Source of the DNA: Lineus longissimus
Taxonomy: Eukaryota; Nemertea; Pilidiophora; Heteronemertea; Lineidae
Direction of reading: 5' to 3'
Length of the DNA stretch: 64,000 nucleotides
Assembly: GCF_910592395.1 (NCBI RefSeq)
Contig: NC_088312.1
Coordinates: 15,229,292-15,293,291, forward strand
The notes under the pieces: model-generated
What the model was told of the DNA's origin: nothing
Databases searched by the model: none
Seen by the model: the letters and a program-made list of their open reading frames with translations, nothing else
Shown here: piece by piece, positions 21,426-34,969 of the stretch
Layout of the letters: each line of letters begins with the position of its first letter
How positions within the stretch are numbered: position 1 is the first letter of the stretch
Translations under genes and position numbers: made by a program

Positions 21426-23335
21426 ATTTACACTACAAAGTGGGGTTCATTCTAAATCCAGGTGTTTTAGAATACGCATCCCTATTCCCTGCATCACATG
21501 CAAAACTCGCAGGATTGAACACTTCTGATGAGCCTATATGCATATACACGTGTTTTTTTTCTTGCTGGGGAACATTTTAGTAGGAAACGATGCAAATGAA
21601 ATTCGTACATCAGATCGCAATCGATCGCCCCTTCATGAAAAGATGGCATCACCAACTATCCAATAATGCAATAGGTCATCAACAGAGAGGGTGGTGTCAT
21701 CTTCACATAATCTTGAAGCAAAAGACAACATTACAGATCTGCCTCTTTGCTGCAATAGTAAAAATTATGTCCAATTTTTTGTGATAATGTCCTATCATAA
21801 CGTTTCCAACCGCCGTCAAAAAAGTCGTGATCAGTTTCAGAATCATTATGCACACAGTCGCAAACGATAAAAACCCTATATTAACGAGAATCACTTTTTA
21901 TTACAATGCTGAACACAGGAAATGTGCCCAGTTAAAGAATGATAAGAAATAGAAAATAAATGCTTGGGAGAAAGTTAGATCTTCATAGCATCAACAGACT
22001 TATTGTTACGAATATTTGATCTTTACTTTACTGTACTTACTTTTCGTGAGTAATTCCTGAGAAGCAAAGAAGAAGGTAGTACATGTAGTTTGACTCTACA
22101 TCTTCATTAGCTCAGCTACCAAGTGGTAAAATGGATCACGTTGAATAAGAAACGTGCACTGCATTGGTGTTACATCCATCGCGATACTACTGGACGATCG
22201 ATCGAGTCATCAGTGGTGCAAGAGTTATCCGATACAATATATCAGTTTGCAAACAGACTATTTGATATAAGAATGACTATAGCATGAACCCTAATGGCGG
22301 AGATAGACCTTACAATGTATATCTTCAGTAGCTCAGCCACCAATAGTCTCGCGGGTTGATCAGAGCTAGAATACAGGTGGCTGAGGCTGACTGAGAGTAC
22401 TGAGTAGCATCCGTACTTCTCCCTGCACCTTGTGGACAAACACACTGATGCGCTCAAGACAATGACGATTCTTTAAAAATGATTATGTATTTTTAGATCG
22501 TGATGTTGTCGTCCATCCAGATGCTAACCGCAACCAGTGAATCAGAATATGTGTTGCCAATGTCATGTCTGGCCTGAAATGGCCAAGTGTAGCTGTACGT
22601 GGTCTACTACCGAACTGGATGCATTGGTTGTCGCACCAACGCCGCGAGAAGCTGAAACAAAAATGCCACTGAGGTGCCGGCGGGAAAGGTTTTTGACGAA
22701 ATGACAGTTCCAAACGGAAGACAACCAATACGGCTGACAGTGATCAGGCAAACGATTTCTCATCTAAAACACAACAAACTTGATATATTTTAGGCATAAT
22801 CCACCCAAAAACTGTTTTTGACACATTTCAAACCAACCCATGCCAAAAGGTTATGATGTTCTCACCAAAACCTCTGAAGGTCAAAAAGAGGAATATACTT
22901 GATCCATTATAAAAAAGAAAAATTGCAATCAAAGTATTTTAGAATCCCCGATATGCGACTTGCGTTGACTGTGAGTTGGTGCCAATTCGCCGACCACCAT
23001 GATCTCCCTTGTTTCGGTTGTTTATGGTTAATGGTTTTGTTCATAAGCAAAGCATGTAGAATTACATGCTTCACTCAACCCACAAGTTAATGGGTACCTA
23101 GATTAATGATAATACTGCAAAGTGTTTGTAAAACGAACCAAATGTTAATCGAGAACGAGCGCTTTATACAAAATAATGCAGAACATTATCATGATAATGT
23201 TACCTACATGCTGTCCTCCAAACATGAATTGTAGAATATAGAAATAATAGTTACGTATTTTGAGCCAAGAATGAAAAGAATGAAAAGGGATTCTTACCAT
23301 CATAACCATAAGTCGGCTTCGGGTATCTCGCTCAC
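21426..23335. other. intergenic, fragment of the same MITE
   Basis: About 22620-22740 carries GCATTGGTTGTCGCACCAAC and an inverted partner GACAACCAATAC. Otherwise nothing is recognised. Confidence 0.4.
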
Positions 23336-23618
23336 CTCGTTCACCAGCGTTACACATAAAACTCGGCACATTGTCCTTTAGAATTGAACATTTGCCCGTA
23401 TTATCGTTATAAACAAAAGCCTTTGACTGCAAGATCATGCAGTGACTTGAACACATTATCAAAGATCGATAATAGAGGGCAGAAGTGTATATTGATAAAT
23501 CCGATGACGTCACATGTACGTTGAGAAATTGACCAGAGCGTTTTGAATAGTCGCCTTTTGGTGCATAGTTGAACTCGCATGGTAGTTTTCCGAGTCCTGT
23601 TTCACTAGGGTGACGGCA
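23336..23618 (-). CDS. possible PAN/apple-like domain exon
   Basis: A minus-strand open frame between an acceptor-like TTCGCAG (23620-23619) and a donor AG|GTGAGC (exon end 23336). A second good donor, ATG|GTAAGA, would extend it to 23298. The translated block has C-x3-C followed by KAFVYNDNTGKCSIL, which is the core pattern of PAN/apple domains. One of the usual cysteines is replaced by Ser (CMILQSKAF). Such domains occur in secreted or surface proteins and bind proteins or glycans. Neighbouring exons were not found, so it may be one exon of a larger gene or a relic. Confidence 0.4.
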
Positions 23619-23636
23619 CTGCGAAATCATCTTAAA

Positions 23637-26600
23637 TTTTTGTCAAGATAACATATATGTATGCAATGATTTATTCATTTTATATTGCAAAACATTTAGA
23701 CTCGTAATTTCAGCTGAGGTTTTCTTCCTTCTTTTTTTCCGATCAGCAGGTTTGACCACAGTCTTTCAATAATACTTTCAAAATAACATCAACACTGTTT
23801 CGTTACAATGCAAATAAATGGCAAGATTGGGCATTTACCAATTTCCGACTGCAGAACTTGATTATAAACAACCCGACTTTACGGCGGTCTGATTAGCTTA
23901 TTGCAAATTAGGACGTTGGAGAATCCGGGACTTTTGTTGGAAAATCCACCGGAAGTTATTTAACATTTTCGGAAACCCCTGCATAAATAGCCAAAGGATC
24001 ACACCAAATACAGAAAAAAAAGTACACAGACAAATGTACGCGCAAATACATATTGCTAATTACGTGGTCAACAAAACTTCCATCCCATATTTCTGTCCGT
24101 TGAGGAGATTGGCCTCTCCGTCGGGCACAAAATGAGCGAAAGTCAATGTGTAAATGCCTGGTGATGGACTGCGAACTTTCCCCTTTCTCGGCAATACTAC
24201 TGAGCGATCTTATATATGCTTCCAGTCCGATCCGGGAAATGATCCAGTTTGATATAAACAACCAGTTCATATATCTACCGAAACGCCGCCTGGGCCTGTC
24301 GCCGCAGGGCCCGCCGCGTACTATATGTATTACTAAGTATTGTTATGTTTCACTGTTATATGTCAGGGTCGTAATTGTCAAAGCGTCTCTTTGAAGGCAT
24401 ACTATAATCATCGGGGAGAATCAATTCCCCAGATTGCCGGGAATCAGGCATACCTTCCAATTTGCCGCGCTTGTTTGCCCTAGGAGGGAAAAACGGAAAA
24501 ACTGCTTTGTTGTTGGTGTCTTGCAACGAAATGTCGTTGTGTCCATCTGGTAAAAAGGTTCTTCAAGCATAATTTGCAATAATTATAGAGAAAAATGCAC
24601 CGCCAGTTTGTCCAATTAACGAACAAATTAGAAAAGAAGATTGATTTTTTGCGTGTACCACCGAGTAACCCACTGGTTAATTTACCTGGAAATGTAGAAG
24701 TGCATATATGTTACTAGAGGACACAGAAAACTTACCAATGAGCGGACATGTTTTTCTTGTGAGCGTGCCATTCTCCCATGGCGCAAGTAGCATTATCCTG
24801 TGTAGGCTGCTCTGTAATTGGAAGGATTGATAAGATTCACGGCAATCTGAGGAATTGATCTCCCAGGGTGATAATGGATCCGATTTTCTAGTTGATGCCC
24901 TTGTTTAATATCGTCATACCTTCCTGTCTTCGTGTGCTATCACTTCTTCGCGATTTTACGGCTTATCATAATTTCATACACTATATGACAAAGAAATCAT
25001 TTCTATTAGAATAGTAGAAAAAACTATATCAATCATCCACGTCCAGGTTTGGTTTCCAAGATAAATTTGAAACCGACTGCATTGGACAGCAGCAACATTA
25101 GACAACAACACACGGAAATGTATCATCATTGGAACTTTCAGCATTCGAGGTCAAATCTTGGAGGTGATCGAATATTATGTATAAGTATGTACAAGTAATA
25201 AATAATTCTCACTCACTCCATCAATTAACAAAAATTGACCCATTCATGAAAAGTCACGAATATATCATTTACATGCAAGTGAATACATACATGATGGCTT
25301 ATATTCTTTTCACGACCATAATCATGCAGAAGTCAAAATGTATGAATTGGTAATGTAATCAAATGTCTCGCCGATATCTTTATGCAGGATAACAGCGTAA
25401 CAAATAAGTAATCTTTTAAATGAGGACCCGGTGAATACAGGCAGTTGGACTCCATCAGCTCAGGAACGGATAATTAGATATCATTGTGTCCGTCATCGAA
25501 TGCCCGACACATATGACTTCGTCGAGTAGAATGATGAAGAACCTGAAAAAGTAATCGGAAATGGTGCGGCGGTGTGCTGATGACGGTTAGGGTGGAAGTC
25601 GCTCGATCTCGCCTCCTTTAAAAGAGCTGCCTCTTGATGGGAAGAATGAAAGGGAATTCGCTAATTTTGATAGAACAACAAAGATGTTGACTGCTTGTTG
25701 TTTGATTTTTCCACATTACGAGCGAATCAAGCAAGCAGCTTTGGAAGTGCCGTGTTGTGCGCCTTGCTCTCATCGAAGCGTTGTCCGTTTTAAATGCGTC
25801 GATGCAGTCTCATGGTTATAAAAATCGACACCTCTTGATGCGCTGGCTTTTACTTTTCGATCCACCTACATTGGAGGGGCGCACCTTAATACAGGCAGAC
25901 AAATTGCGGTTACTACCCGTTACCTCCCCACATTCATTTATTTGCAGGCAAATAGAGAGGGCGAGGCGACTACTAAGCATGCTAAAATATCTTTTGATAA
26001 ATAGTTGTTCTGATCGATACTGCTTTGTTTAAGTTTTGTTGCTACCTTTGTCCCAATATCACCCTTGTATCAATGAGTTGAAAACGGTCATAAAAATCAA
26101 TAATGCTCTTTTATATCATTAATCACGAAAATTGAACGATATCATCGTATAGAAACTAATACCACTGTGTATATTATTAAGACCGTGCTTTTTTTACCTG
26201 CGGCAAATAACGAAAGAGAAGCTTTAAGCTGTTCTGTACTGAGATGACTGCTCGATTTATTGCCTAAATATAACATAATTATTATGATACCTATCCAAAA
26301 AAATGCATACCCTTTTGAAATGAATTATAATTAGAAGTGGAATATCACATATCACATCAACTTCGTTCCTCGGTCCGTAAAACGCCCATAAATATATAAA
26401 TGCACACAAATCCAAATGCGAGGCACGACCTGGGAGGACATACAATTTATGATCACGATTAATCGAAGAAGATAATAGCTACAAGGGCAACTTGATATTC
26501 GAATCTACATTGTACACTCTCGTCTATTTTAAAATAAAACAGTAATGGGTCGGCTGTCTAATTCATGAACGAGAAATTACAATAAAGTTTGCAGTATTCC

Positions 26601-26778
26601 ATTTTACTCGTCGATTGCCAGTTGATGCGGAGTTTTCACGAAACGTAATTGGTGCATAGTATGTCAACAGTGGGAGCACATATTTGGCGCCAAAATTCTT
26701 GTGAAGTTTGTTTTCTAAACGCATTCAAACATTGTTACATTCCTTTCAAGAATCGTGTCCAGGATTGCCACATTTACC
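23637..26778. other. intergenic, nothing recognised
   Basis: About 3 kb of AT-rich sequence with only short ORFs. It would hold the promoter of the downstream GPCR gene, but no specific element is supported. Confidence 0.45.
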
Positions 26779-28808
26779 ATGTTTACAGGATCCAACGAAA
26801 CTTCACAAGGCCACAATTTCTGCAAATATGGAAATATTGAAACGCTTGCCCACCTCCATTTTTATCTAGCATACTACAGTAGTATCCCAGCGTGCATTCT
26901 CGGCGTTCCGGGTAATCTTTTGATAATTATCATAGCAGGCAGACCGCACAACAGAAACATTTCTGCATCTGTTTACATGCAAGCAATGGCGACCGTCGAT
27001 ACGATAGTTTTGGTCGTCGCGGCTTTCCACATACCTTTCCTACACGGTCGTGTAATTGATGAGGCCAGGGGCATGCAGTACAAGTAATGTATATCTTCAG
27101 TATATATCTGTAGTTCTTGTTTTGCACACATTTTATTATTCATGCACAACATACGTACTTGATCGATGAGAGTATGATTGCAGACCTATTTTTTGTCTCA
27201 ATGGATTAACTCACTAAATTTGCTCATACTCTGTGCCTTTAATAACCTTCTTGACTAAACCAACAACTTTCATCAATGAGTAAAACAAAAATGGAGAAGA
27301 AACCCAAATAGAATCGACTCTCCCGATGTCCTCGGAAACACCTCGATTCTCCAATACTGCAGTACTAACCTCTGATGTATAACGACGTAATTGTAACACG
27401 GTCATTGGTGATGAGTTAAGGGACCCGCAAAAGCGATTACCTGTTTTACCGGCAGAGAAGATAATGTGTTTGTCGCACCAGCGGCGATTATAATCGCAGG
27501 TCGCAGCGGTTAAAATCACTCTGATGCGCGGTGATTTAGGGAAAGTGCCTTAAAGTTTGCTTAGAAAGGACGGAACTAGCTTCATTTGGCGATTAGAGAA
27601 ATTTAGAAAAAAAGAAAAGAGTGCCCAAAGTTATAGTCATTAAGAAATCATGTTGTTTCAGAACTTTAATGATAATAATGTTTACTGGTGCCATGCTTTC
27701 CGGTTACTACCTGACTGCTATGTCGGTAGACCGCGCCATGGCCGTCAAGTTTCCCATGGCTGCGAAAAGACTGTGCACCAAGGATAAAGCGCGAGGATTC
27801 GTACTGATTGGAACCATTCTGCTGACTGCTGCGAACGTCAATCTTTTCTACACTGGACAGTACATCAAAGATGATGTAACTGGTATGTGGCTGAAATACG
27901 TTTGATCACTGTGGACTAGGTATCTTTACCGTAATTTTTTTTAAATGTTGAGCGACCGATCCTATGTCGCGTTTATGACTGATGCGACAAGTAGTTTATT
28001 CGACCGCTACATTGTACCATCTAAACCTAAGTAGGTCCTATTTACAATACTTTTTAAAAATTTCCCAACACAGAAAATGTCAGTAATTTATGTTCGTAAT
28101 TACCAGCAACAAAAAGTTAGAATTTAACCAGGAAAGAAACGAGGTGACATTATATTGTTCAACATCTTGAGTGAACCAGAAATGTGCATGTTGATACAGT
28201 GGCCGTTATGTAAATTAGTCTACACAAACAAAGATAATTTTGAACGAGCTTTGCTTTTAAACTTTTTATTTCCATTTTGTTTTACTTTACTTTCAGGAAT
28301 TGATAACCTTGCAATCTATATCCCCAATGACCCCATTGGAAGTCAAGCCGCCTCTGGCTTTCAGTTGGTGGTAGGCACAATCCTGCCATTCACAATAATC
28401 ATCACATGCAATGTCATCATCATAATGGCGGTCAAAGGCGCTGCAAGGTCACGTGCCATATTGAGTTCAGCGTCACAGGCAAGTGAAGCATCAGAAAAGA
28501 AGACAGCTCATTTAACGAAGATGTTGATATTCGTCAGCATTGTCTATCTAGCTACTTCAATTCCGTATAGACTATTCATCATGGCTCTTCTAATACCAGA
28601 GGTTGTTCAGGTGTTTAATTTCACAGAAACATGTGACTTTTTACTTTATAATGTTATAGTTGTAAGTTTGTTTATTCTTTGGCTTTTTAACTTTTCGTTG
28701 AATTTTTACATGTACTGCCTCGGCGGTGGGCGGAAGTATATACAGGATGTAAAAGATCTGATTCAGCAGTTTCGAGATGTGACACTATGTCGACACTCGG
28801 AATTTTAA
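26779..28808 (+). CDS. rhodopsin-class G-protein-coupled receptor, three exons
   Basis: Exons are 26779-27083, 27662-27882 and 28297-28808. Donors are GTAATG and GTATGT; acceptors are TTTCAG and TTTCAG. The phases match at both junctions (2/2 and 1/1), giving a protein of about 345 residues. The ATG at 26779 is the first in frame and is followed by a short N-terminus with an N-glycosylation site (NETS). Seven membrane segments can be followed: TM1 with GNLLIIII, TM2 with VDTIVLVV, TM3 ending in DRAMAVKFP in place of DRY, TM4, TM5 (TILPFTIIITCNVIIIM), TM6 with ATSIPYR and TM7 with SLNFYMYCLGG in place of NPxxY. It would sit in the plasma membrane and signal through G proteins. The ligand is unknown; peptide receptors are the closest guess. 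Confidence 0.88.
27084..27661 (+). other. GPCR intron 1
   Basis: GTAATG...TTTCAG, phase 2 on both sides, joining TM2 to TM3. Confidence 0.8.
27883..28296 (+). other. GPCR intron 2
   Basis: GTATGT...TTTCAG, phase 1 on both sides, falling in the second extracellular loop region. Confidence 0.8.
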
Positions 28809-30257
28809 TAGCACACCATAGTTATGCAGATATTCGACCAAAGATGTCCCTGCAATATTGCTTTGGCATGAACTCCTTCAATTGCTATTATTGCACACGC
28901 AATAATTAGGCATCGGCACATATAAAATAATGGTTGCAAAGTTCAATATTCCTCTATTATACGCATTCGAGTTTCGGAATGATGTCTCAGTCGCTTTAAT
29001 TTTTCGGCCTAAATAAGACTTCCTCAGAATAGAACAAGCCGAATCATACAACTTAATCCAATTTTAAGAGGCGATATCTGAATGAGGAAGAAATCTTAAT
29101 ATATTGTTATAATCATGGTTTTGATAATCAGGGTATCCTGCGACCAGCTCAAAGGAAAGCAATTGGACGGTCCCTTGAAATCAGTCGCAAGACACCTTGC
29201 TTATCGAAATGGCATTTGACCATTGTCTGAGAGAATGAGCCAAAATCAATGGCGCTAAAGTCGGACATCAACGATAACGTCAGAATGACAGAAATCACCA
29301 GACACTTCGATCCACTAGGCCCATAACAAAGTGGATACTATTTGCGTTTTCGTGCACCACTAACAGCTTCTAGCCTAACCGGCATGATATGATATATCAT
29401 CGTGAACTTGTCCAGAAGAGACGCCACATTGCTTTGCGACTGTAAATACGCAGACACTGACACATTTTCATGTTTATCAGCAGCCAATTGTGTTTGTTTT
29501 TCTTCGTTCTTCGTTCAACCTAGGTGCCCCTGGAAATCCTCTCATCATATTTTTCTAGCAGGAATACGACACAATCATATAGTACGTCGATTCTAGTTGT
29601 AGCCTTTCCTAAAGGCTGTTTATTGAAAACTCAAAGGATAGGCAGGACATGTGAATTATCGGTTCTTTTTTATACATGCCACAAAACCTAGATTATCACC
29701 AAGCTTGTTGCAACTATTATTATAGGCAGTCACGTGCAGGTCATGCCTGATAACAGAAGGGACGTATGACATTATTTTTGGTGGGGCGTTCAAACAAAGC
29801 CTCTTTTAGTCCAATTTCAGTCAACCATGGGCGAGGTGGTGATATCCATTGCGTTATGCATCCTCTTGATTTCACTTTCCGTAACGCACAAGGGTAGGGG
29901 GCGTATATAGTCTGTACATTTGGACACATAGAAGAACTAGCCCGTGTGCATTTTACTTGGTGTTCCAGAAAATCATTAAAATGTCCGCATCCCTTTCCGA
30001 TCACGCAATAGGTTGTCGTCGACACGACAGCGTCGTCGCCCAATATGATCAATGGCAATTGGCGTTAGATGGTCCGGCGACGATAAAAGTACATTAAAAA
30101 TAAGCTCTAAGATAGAGAGAGAGGTATTTTTGTGAATTTCAGAATGCTTTAGCCTCCTAATAACGGTCAATAATCAGTCCTATGAATCGTAAGTCATATG
30201 CCTGATCATTAATATCTTAGAAGGGATAACCTTTCTCAGTAATTGAAAACCTGTGTT
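28809..30257. other. intergenic, nothing recognised
   Basis: A cysteine-containing minus-strand ORF (29741-30058) was considered but has no family match or splice support. Confidence 0.4.
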
Positions 30258-30261
30258 TAAG

Positions 30262-30427
30262 GAATTGAACCCGAGGCGGAGGACCTTGGTTGAGTTACCA
30301 AGACACTCGAGGGTGGAGCTAAAATACAGTCCAAACCCGAGCCGACAGGCGAGGGTTTGGACGAAATTTTAGCTCCACCCGAGAGTGTCTTGGTAACTCA
30401 ACCAAGGTCCGAAGCCGAGGGTTCAAT
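30262..30427. mobile_element. fold-back element, ~80-bp arms
   Basis: A near-perfect palindrome centred about 30346. The left arm (TTGAACCCGAGGC...ACCTTGGTTGAGTTACCAAGACACTC...) is mirrored on the right with few mismatches. The arms also contain TTTAGCTCCACC and GTTTGGAC. It has no ORF and is a hairpin-type MITE. Confidence 0.85.
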
Positions 30428-32119
30428 TTCTATTCTAAAGTACCTCAAACTTAAAAAGATAGGCCACGAAAATAACTTGAATATGTGCAAATTTGGCAAA
30501 TTCCATCCATCGCCGGCCCGGCCGGAGCGCCGGTAGCGCCGTTGTTTACATTATGTTAGCGCGCATAGGAAGTCCGCATCGGCTCGCTCAAGTGATGCTA
30601 AAATCCGCGCAAATGGGCTATTTGGAGCGTTTTTCTCGGCAAATATGTGTAGTGCTCATTAAAAAACTTAGGGTGGTTGATGCTTCCTTGACTGATTTGT
30701 GTTTGAAGCAGTTTTTTAAGAGCCTCAAACTTCTGAAGTGAGGTGAAATTCCTTTGACGTGACGTGTGCATGGTTTCCACATTTTAGTGCAACCCGAGGG
30801 AACTTTGGTAGAGCATCTTGGTTGCGTGTCCAAAACACTCCGCTCTCAGAACGAGGCTTATGCATTTTCCATTTAAAAGTTGACTTTACGGTACCAAGGT
30901 ATTTTAGAATTCGGTTTCAAAAATGCTATAACTCCTAATTTCTGATATCTGGCTACCTAACGGTTTAAAACCGTTAAAACTATCTGGTCTGATAGATCGT
31001 CATCGTCATCGCAATCATCATCGTCATACTTCTCCATCAACACAATGTAATACTGCGTAAATCATATCAGTGGATCGCGCTTTCTGTAGTTAGCAAGAAC
31101 TTGCAAAATACGGCTGTTTCGGTCAAGCTAATTTTTGACTTGTATATACTGTTACATTTCCGAATGGAATCTGGTCACGTTTTGAGTGCAGAAATGCCGA
31201 TTTAACCATAGGTAATTCGTATTTCAAAAACGAAGAATAACAACTAAAATCCAGTACGAACTAATATGATATAAAATGAGCCTCCTGAGCATCGTCATCG
31301 TTACGTTAAATACGTACAAGAGAGCAGAGGAAGACTATCACTGCGGCTTCAACTTGGAAACGGACAACTTTTCAGTGTTACGGCAACAACACACTCCAAC
31401 CATGCCCGTATAAGTCTATTCGAATCCTCTCCGAGTCTCATCGTACCAGGAAACGCCAAGATTGTCAATGCATTTTTTACAGCTTTGTCCGAGGGGGATT
31501 CGACAGACTCCAAGACGATTGCCAACACGGACATCTCACTCCAACAAACAGCATGACCCTTAAAATCATGGTATTAAACAAGTTACCATCACATGTGGGC
31601 CTAGGTCTACCATGTGAATTGTAATGAAACCTTTTCGAAGTAGGATTCGTAATATCAATAAAATATAAATTTCAACGGTCATGTCTTTCAGACCGAAGTT
31701 ATACGACGGCCCGCACTTCCATATATATATTTGTTTATTTCAGTTTCACCTAGAATTTTCTCAGGAGCAACCTTAAAAAATCGAAGCATTTCCTATCAAG
31801 TAAAAAGCATCAGCTATGCTTTATTCATATGAAGACAAGCATTTCCTCCTTTTCGAAGCAAACACTAGAGGCTGAAAAGCGTTTGCTTTGACTGGTAGCA
31901 AAGACTTAAATTTCCGAGCATTTGCTACGGTTCTATTCATACGAGTACAAGCAAATGCTTCAAAATCGGTAGAGAAAGCAAATGCTAGTTTTTATTCATA
32001 TGGCCCATTGTATATGATTGTAATGGGGAAACGTCAATTGATCGGTTCACTGCTCGTCCGCAATTCTAAAACACCCCAATGAGAATATTTCATTTTCATA
32101 ATGGATAATGTATATAGCC
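30428..32119. other. intergenic; ATC-rich microsatellite near 30996-31030
   Basis: An imperfect ATC/GTC repeat near 31000. A 61-codon minus-strand ORF at 31349-31534 has protein-like composition but no recognised family. Confidence 0.4.
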
Positions 32120-32345
32120 TCGTTTTCACCACAGAGGTTTGGGTGAGACAACCCAAACCGCTTGGGTTGGTGCAAATTGTGGCAGCATTTCAAAAGACAT
32201 TTAATACCACATTATTCGATATTTCTTTTATTTATTTATTCGATATTTGAGAACGCCTCGGTTTTGGTGTACATCTTGGCCCCACCCTTGCGGTTTTGGT
32301 GAGACAACCAATGCCTCCAGTTCGGTATCAATTCCTTAAACCACT
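32120..32345. mobile_element. ~230-bp MITE, copy 2 (inverted)
   Basis: Reverse complement of 21190-21425. It starts in AGCCTCGTTTTCACC and ends in GGTATCAATTCCTTAAACCAC. An AAT microsatellite (32344-32364) abuts it. Confidence 0.7.
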
Positions 32346-32364
32346 TAATAATAATAATAATAAT

Positions 32365-33825
32365 CATATTTTAAAGTGCTTCAATCCACGTAAAACATGC
32401 TCTGAAGCATTTTTAAAAAGGCTAATCATAGTAATTACTAAAAAGGAATTAATGCTATTTAAAATGCCCGTAGAGTTATAAAAGATTGATTACACAAGTA
32501 AAACATCAAAACAAAAGTCGAAGAGAGAAGCTTGTTTAAAAACGAAATATGCAACTATGCATCTGGGGTGTCTGTGCCAAACCATTTATACGCTGGGGCC
32601 CCCCATCGACGACAGCTTACTGGCGGTATGCCTGTTTGAAAAGATACGTCTTAAGTGTTCGCCGACAGACTAATGCAGCGGTCAATCAGATGTCTGTACC
32701 CCCCCCCCCCCGGGGTCAGCGGTCGACACGCACTCGACGTCGAGTTTGTGTCGAGTGCTGTGGTGCCTGATTATTTTCAAACGTCGAGTTTCTGGCGAAT
32801 GGGATTGGGAAAGGTGTTGAAAATTCGACGAATATCTGGGGTAGCCGGATTTTGCAAATGTCGAGTTTCTGTCAAGCGATAAAACCACAAGAAATAAAAA
32901 TTAAAAGAAACTGCGGATTGTCGGCTGACGCACATGTTACGCACAAAACCGGAAAGATGGCTGCCGGCAGCAAAAGGTTGCTGGTACTTTTTTCGTTCGG
33001 AACCAGTTTCATTCATTCACATTACTGAGACTGGTATGTCACGACATTTCTCTCGTCACGAACTAGATTTGGGGGCGTTGGCTTCCGGTGTCTGGTCACG
33101 TGGTTTATCGAGTTTTTCAAATAAAACATTAATTTCTAAACCGATTTCGACAAAAGAATATTAGGCTAAAGCTTACTTAATCTGTATGATGAAATCGACC
33201 AAACTCTAGTACTTACTCCAAATATTTATTGTGAAAACAAACTCCTTTTTGAAAATGAGAAGGGGATTCCCAGAAATCCTCCTGCCTACAGAATACCAGA
33301 GCGTTCAGTATTGCTCAGTGCAGTGTACATCAGCTGTACATTGGGCTTCCTTCCTTATAGTGAATCGACGCATCCCCTTCGACCCTCCGCTAGCGCGCCG
33401 TAGGGTCGAGGTTACCTGGACTTATTTTTGTAGTGTTTACGACGGTTTTTTACAAAATATGTTGCTCTAACAATGAAATGTGAATAGACTTAATGTCTGT
33501 TCTCCCCTTCGGGCATGGTGAAAAAATAGTGAACTCTGGTCTCAATTGATTTGGTGAAAAGTGAGAACCTGATGAAATGATGCTTTGCAATTAGTGAGAA
33601 AGTGTCGAGTTCTGACCCTCACTTTTTTTCCAAGGGGTGAATAGGTGTCAAGTGTCCGCCCTTGAGAGGTACGATATAGTTCCATAGATGTTTCCTAATA
33701 CACGCAGTAAATGTAATTGTCGAGATCAATGCATTAACCGATGATTTTTTGTCAAAAAGGCAGGTAAAAGCCTGTCCGAAAATAGAGTACAGAGTGCTGG
33801 CTTCACAAGCGTATCGTATGTACAC
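32365..33825. other. intergenic; poly-C at 32700
   Basis: Several GTCGAGTTT words recur between 32740 and 32880, suggesting a decayed repeat. No gene is supported. Confidence 0.4.
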
Positions 33826-34732
33826 CCTTGTCGGAAAGTTTATGGACACCAGTTTTTGCACATTTTCTCAACAACGGCTAATCCTATTGAACCCAAATAT
33901 TCACCAATGGTGGAGAATCTTCCTGGCTATCGAATGACGTGATAGTTGATATCAGGACCAATTGCATAACAAAGTTATTACATAATTTTGAGAGGCATCT
34001 ATTTTTCACTTTTTGGTTGATTTTTTTTAAATCGAAGTATAAATCTTGCATCATACAGATAACAATGCTAAGACTTTCTGTGAAGAAAGTATTTGAAAAT
34101 ATCATTTACTTTTCATGATATATCAAAATATCAAAATTTTGAGATTCTGAAAATTTTGAGATTTTTCTGATTTTTCGATATATCCTAGTAGTATCCATGT
34201 CCCCTGAATGAATGGTGATTTTTTTCTGATTTTCAACTAAAGGAACATCTTGAAATTATAATATGAAAATTTTCATACTACCAAGTATCCACCTTTTCTC
34301 AGCAATATTAGTTGCTAGCTGTGCTAAATTGGTGCCAATCATTATTTGGGTATGACTTCTCAATGATACAGTTGCAAAAAACCCAAAAATATCAAATTAT
34401 CAAAATATCAAAATTTTGATATTTCGATATATCTCAAAACCGAAATGAGATTTATCCAAATTTTTTTCACAGAAAGTCTTAGCTATGTGCAATATATACT
34501 GTAGGTTAATTTGGTTTTGAAAAATTGATTAACAAAAAAGTAAAAAAAAGATCCCTCTCAAAATTATGTAATAACTTTGTTATGCAATTGGTCCTGATAT
34601 CAACTATCACGTCATTCGATAGCCAAGAAGATTCTCCACCATTGGTGAAAATTTGGGTTCAATAGGATTAGCCGTTTTTGAGAAAATGTGCAAAAACTGG
34701 TGTCCATAAACTTTTGAACATGATTGTACATC
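33826..34732. mobile_element. ~0.9-kb element with ~200-bp terminal inverted repeats
   Basis: 33826-34020 is mirrored by 34540-34725 (GTTTATGGACACCAGTTTTTG versus CAAAAACTGGTGTCCATAAAC). The repeat runs on through CACGTCATTCGATAGCC and TTGCATAACAAAGTTATTACA. The interior is AT-rich with short ATCAAAAT palindromes. No transposase is present. The TGTACA ends and flanking TA suggest Tc1/mariner-type non-autonomous DNA, which is an inference. The same short peptide is seen on both sides because of the inversion and is not a gene. Confidence 0.8.
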
Positions 34733-34969
34733 ATGCACATATGAACCTGGGCACTACACGCCGACACGGCGATCGACGAATCTCTCCCAACTTCTTTGAT
34801 CATCATAGGGAGAGGTTCACTGTCAGTTCGTGGTTTCAACAATGAATTTAGGCTGTGGTCTGATGGTTAGGCTGGAAAAGTCCAAAAATCGATGTACATG
34901 TATAAATATATTGTAGGCCTATGACTGCTGAACGGCCGGATCGTGCAAGCCATTTATTAATTTATTTTT

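Noticed and set aside
29741-30058. cysteine-containing minus-strand ORF
   Set aside because: Cysteine spacing fits no domain I know, and there is no start or splice support.
31349-31534. 61-codon minus-strand ORF with protein-like composition
   Set aside because: No recognised family and no clear splice sites; short enough to be chance.
33749-34842. the same peptide encoded twice on opposite strands
   Set aside because: It is a by-product of the long inverted repeats of one element.
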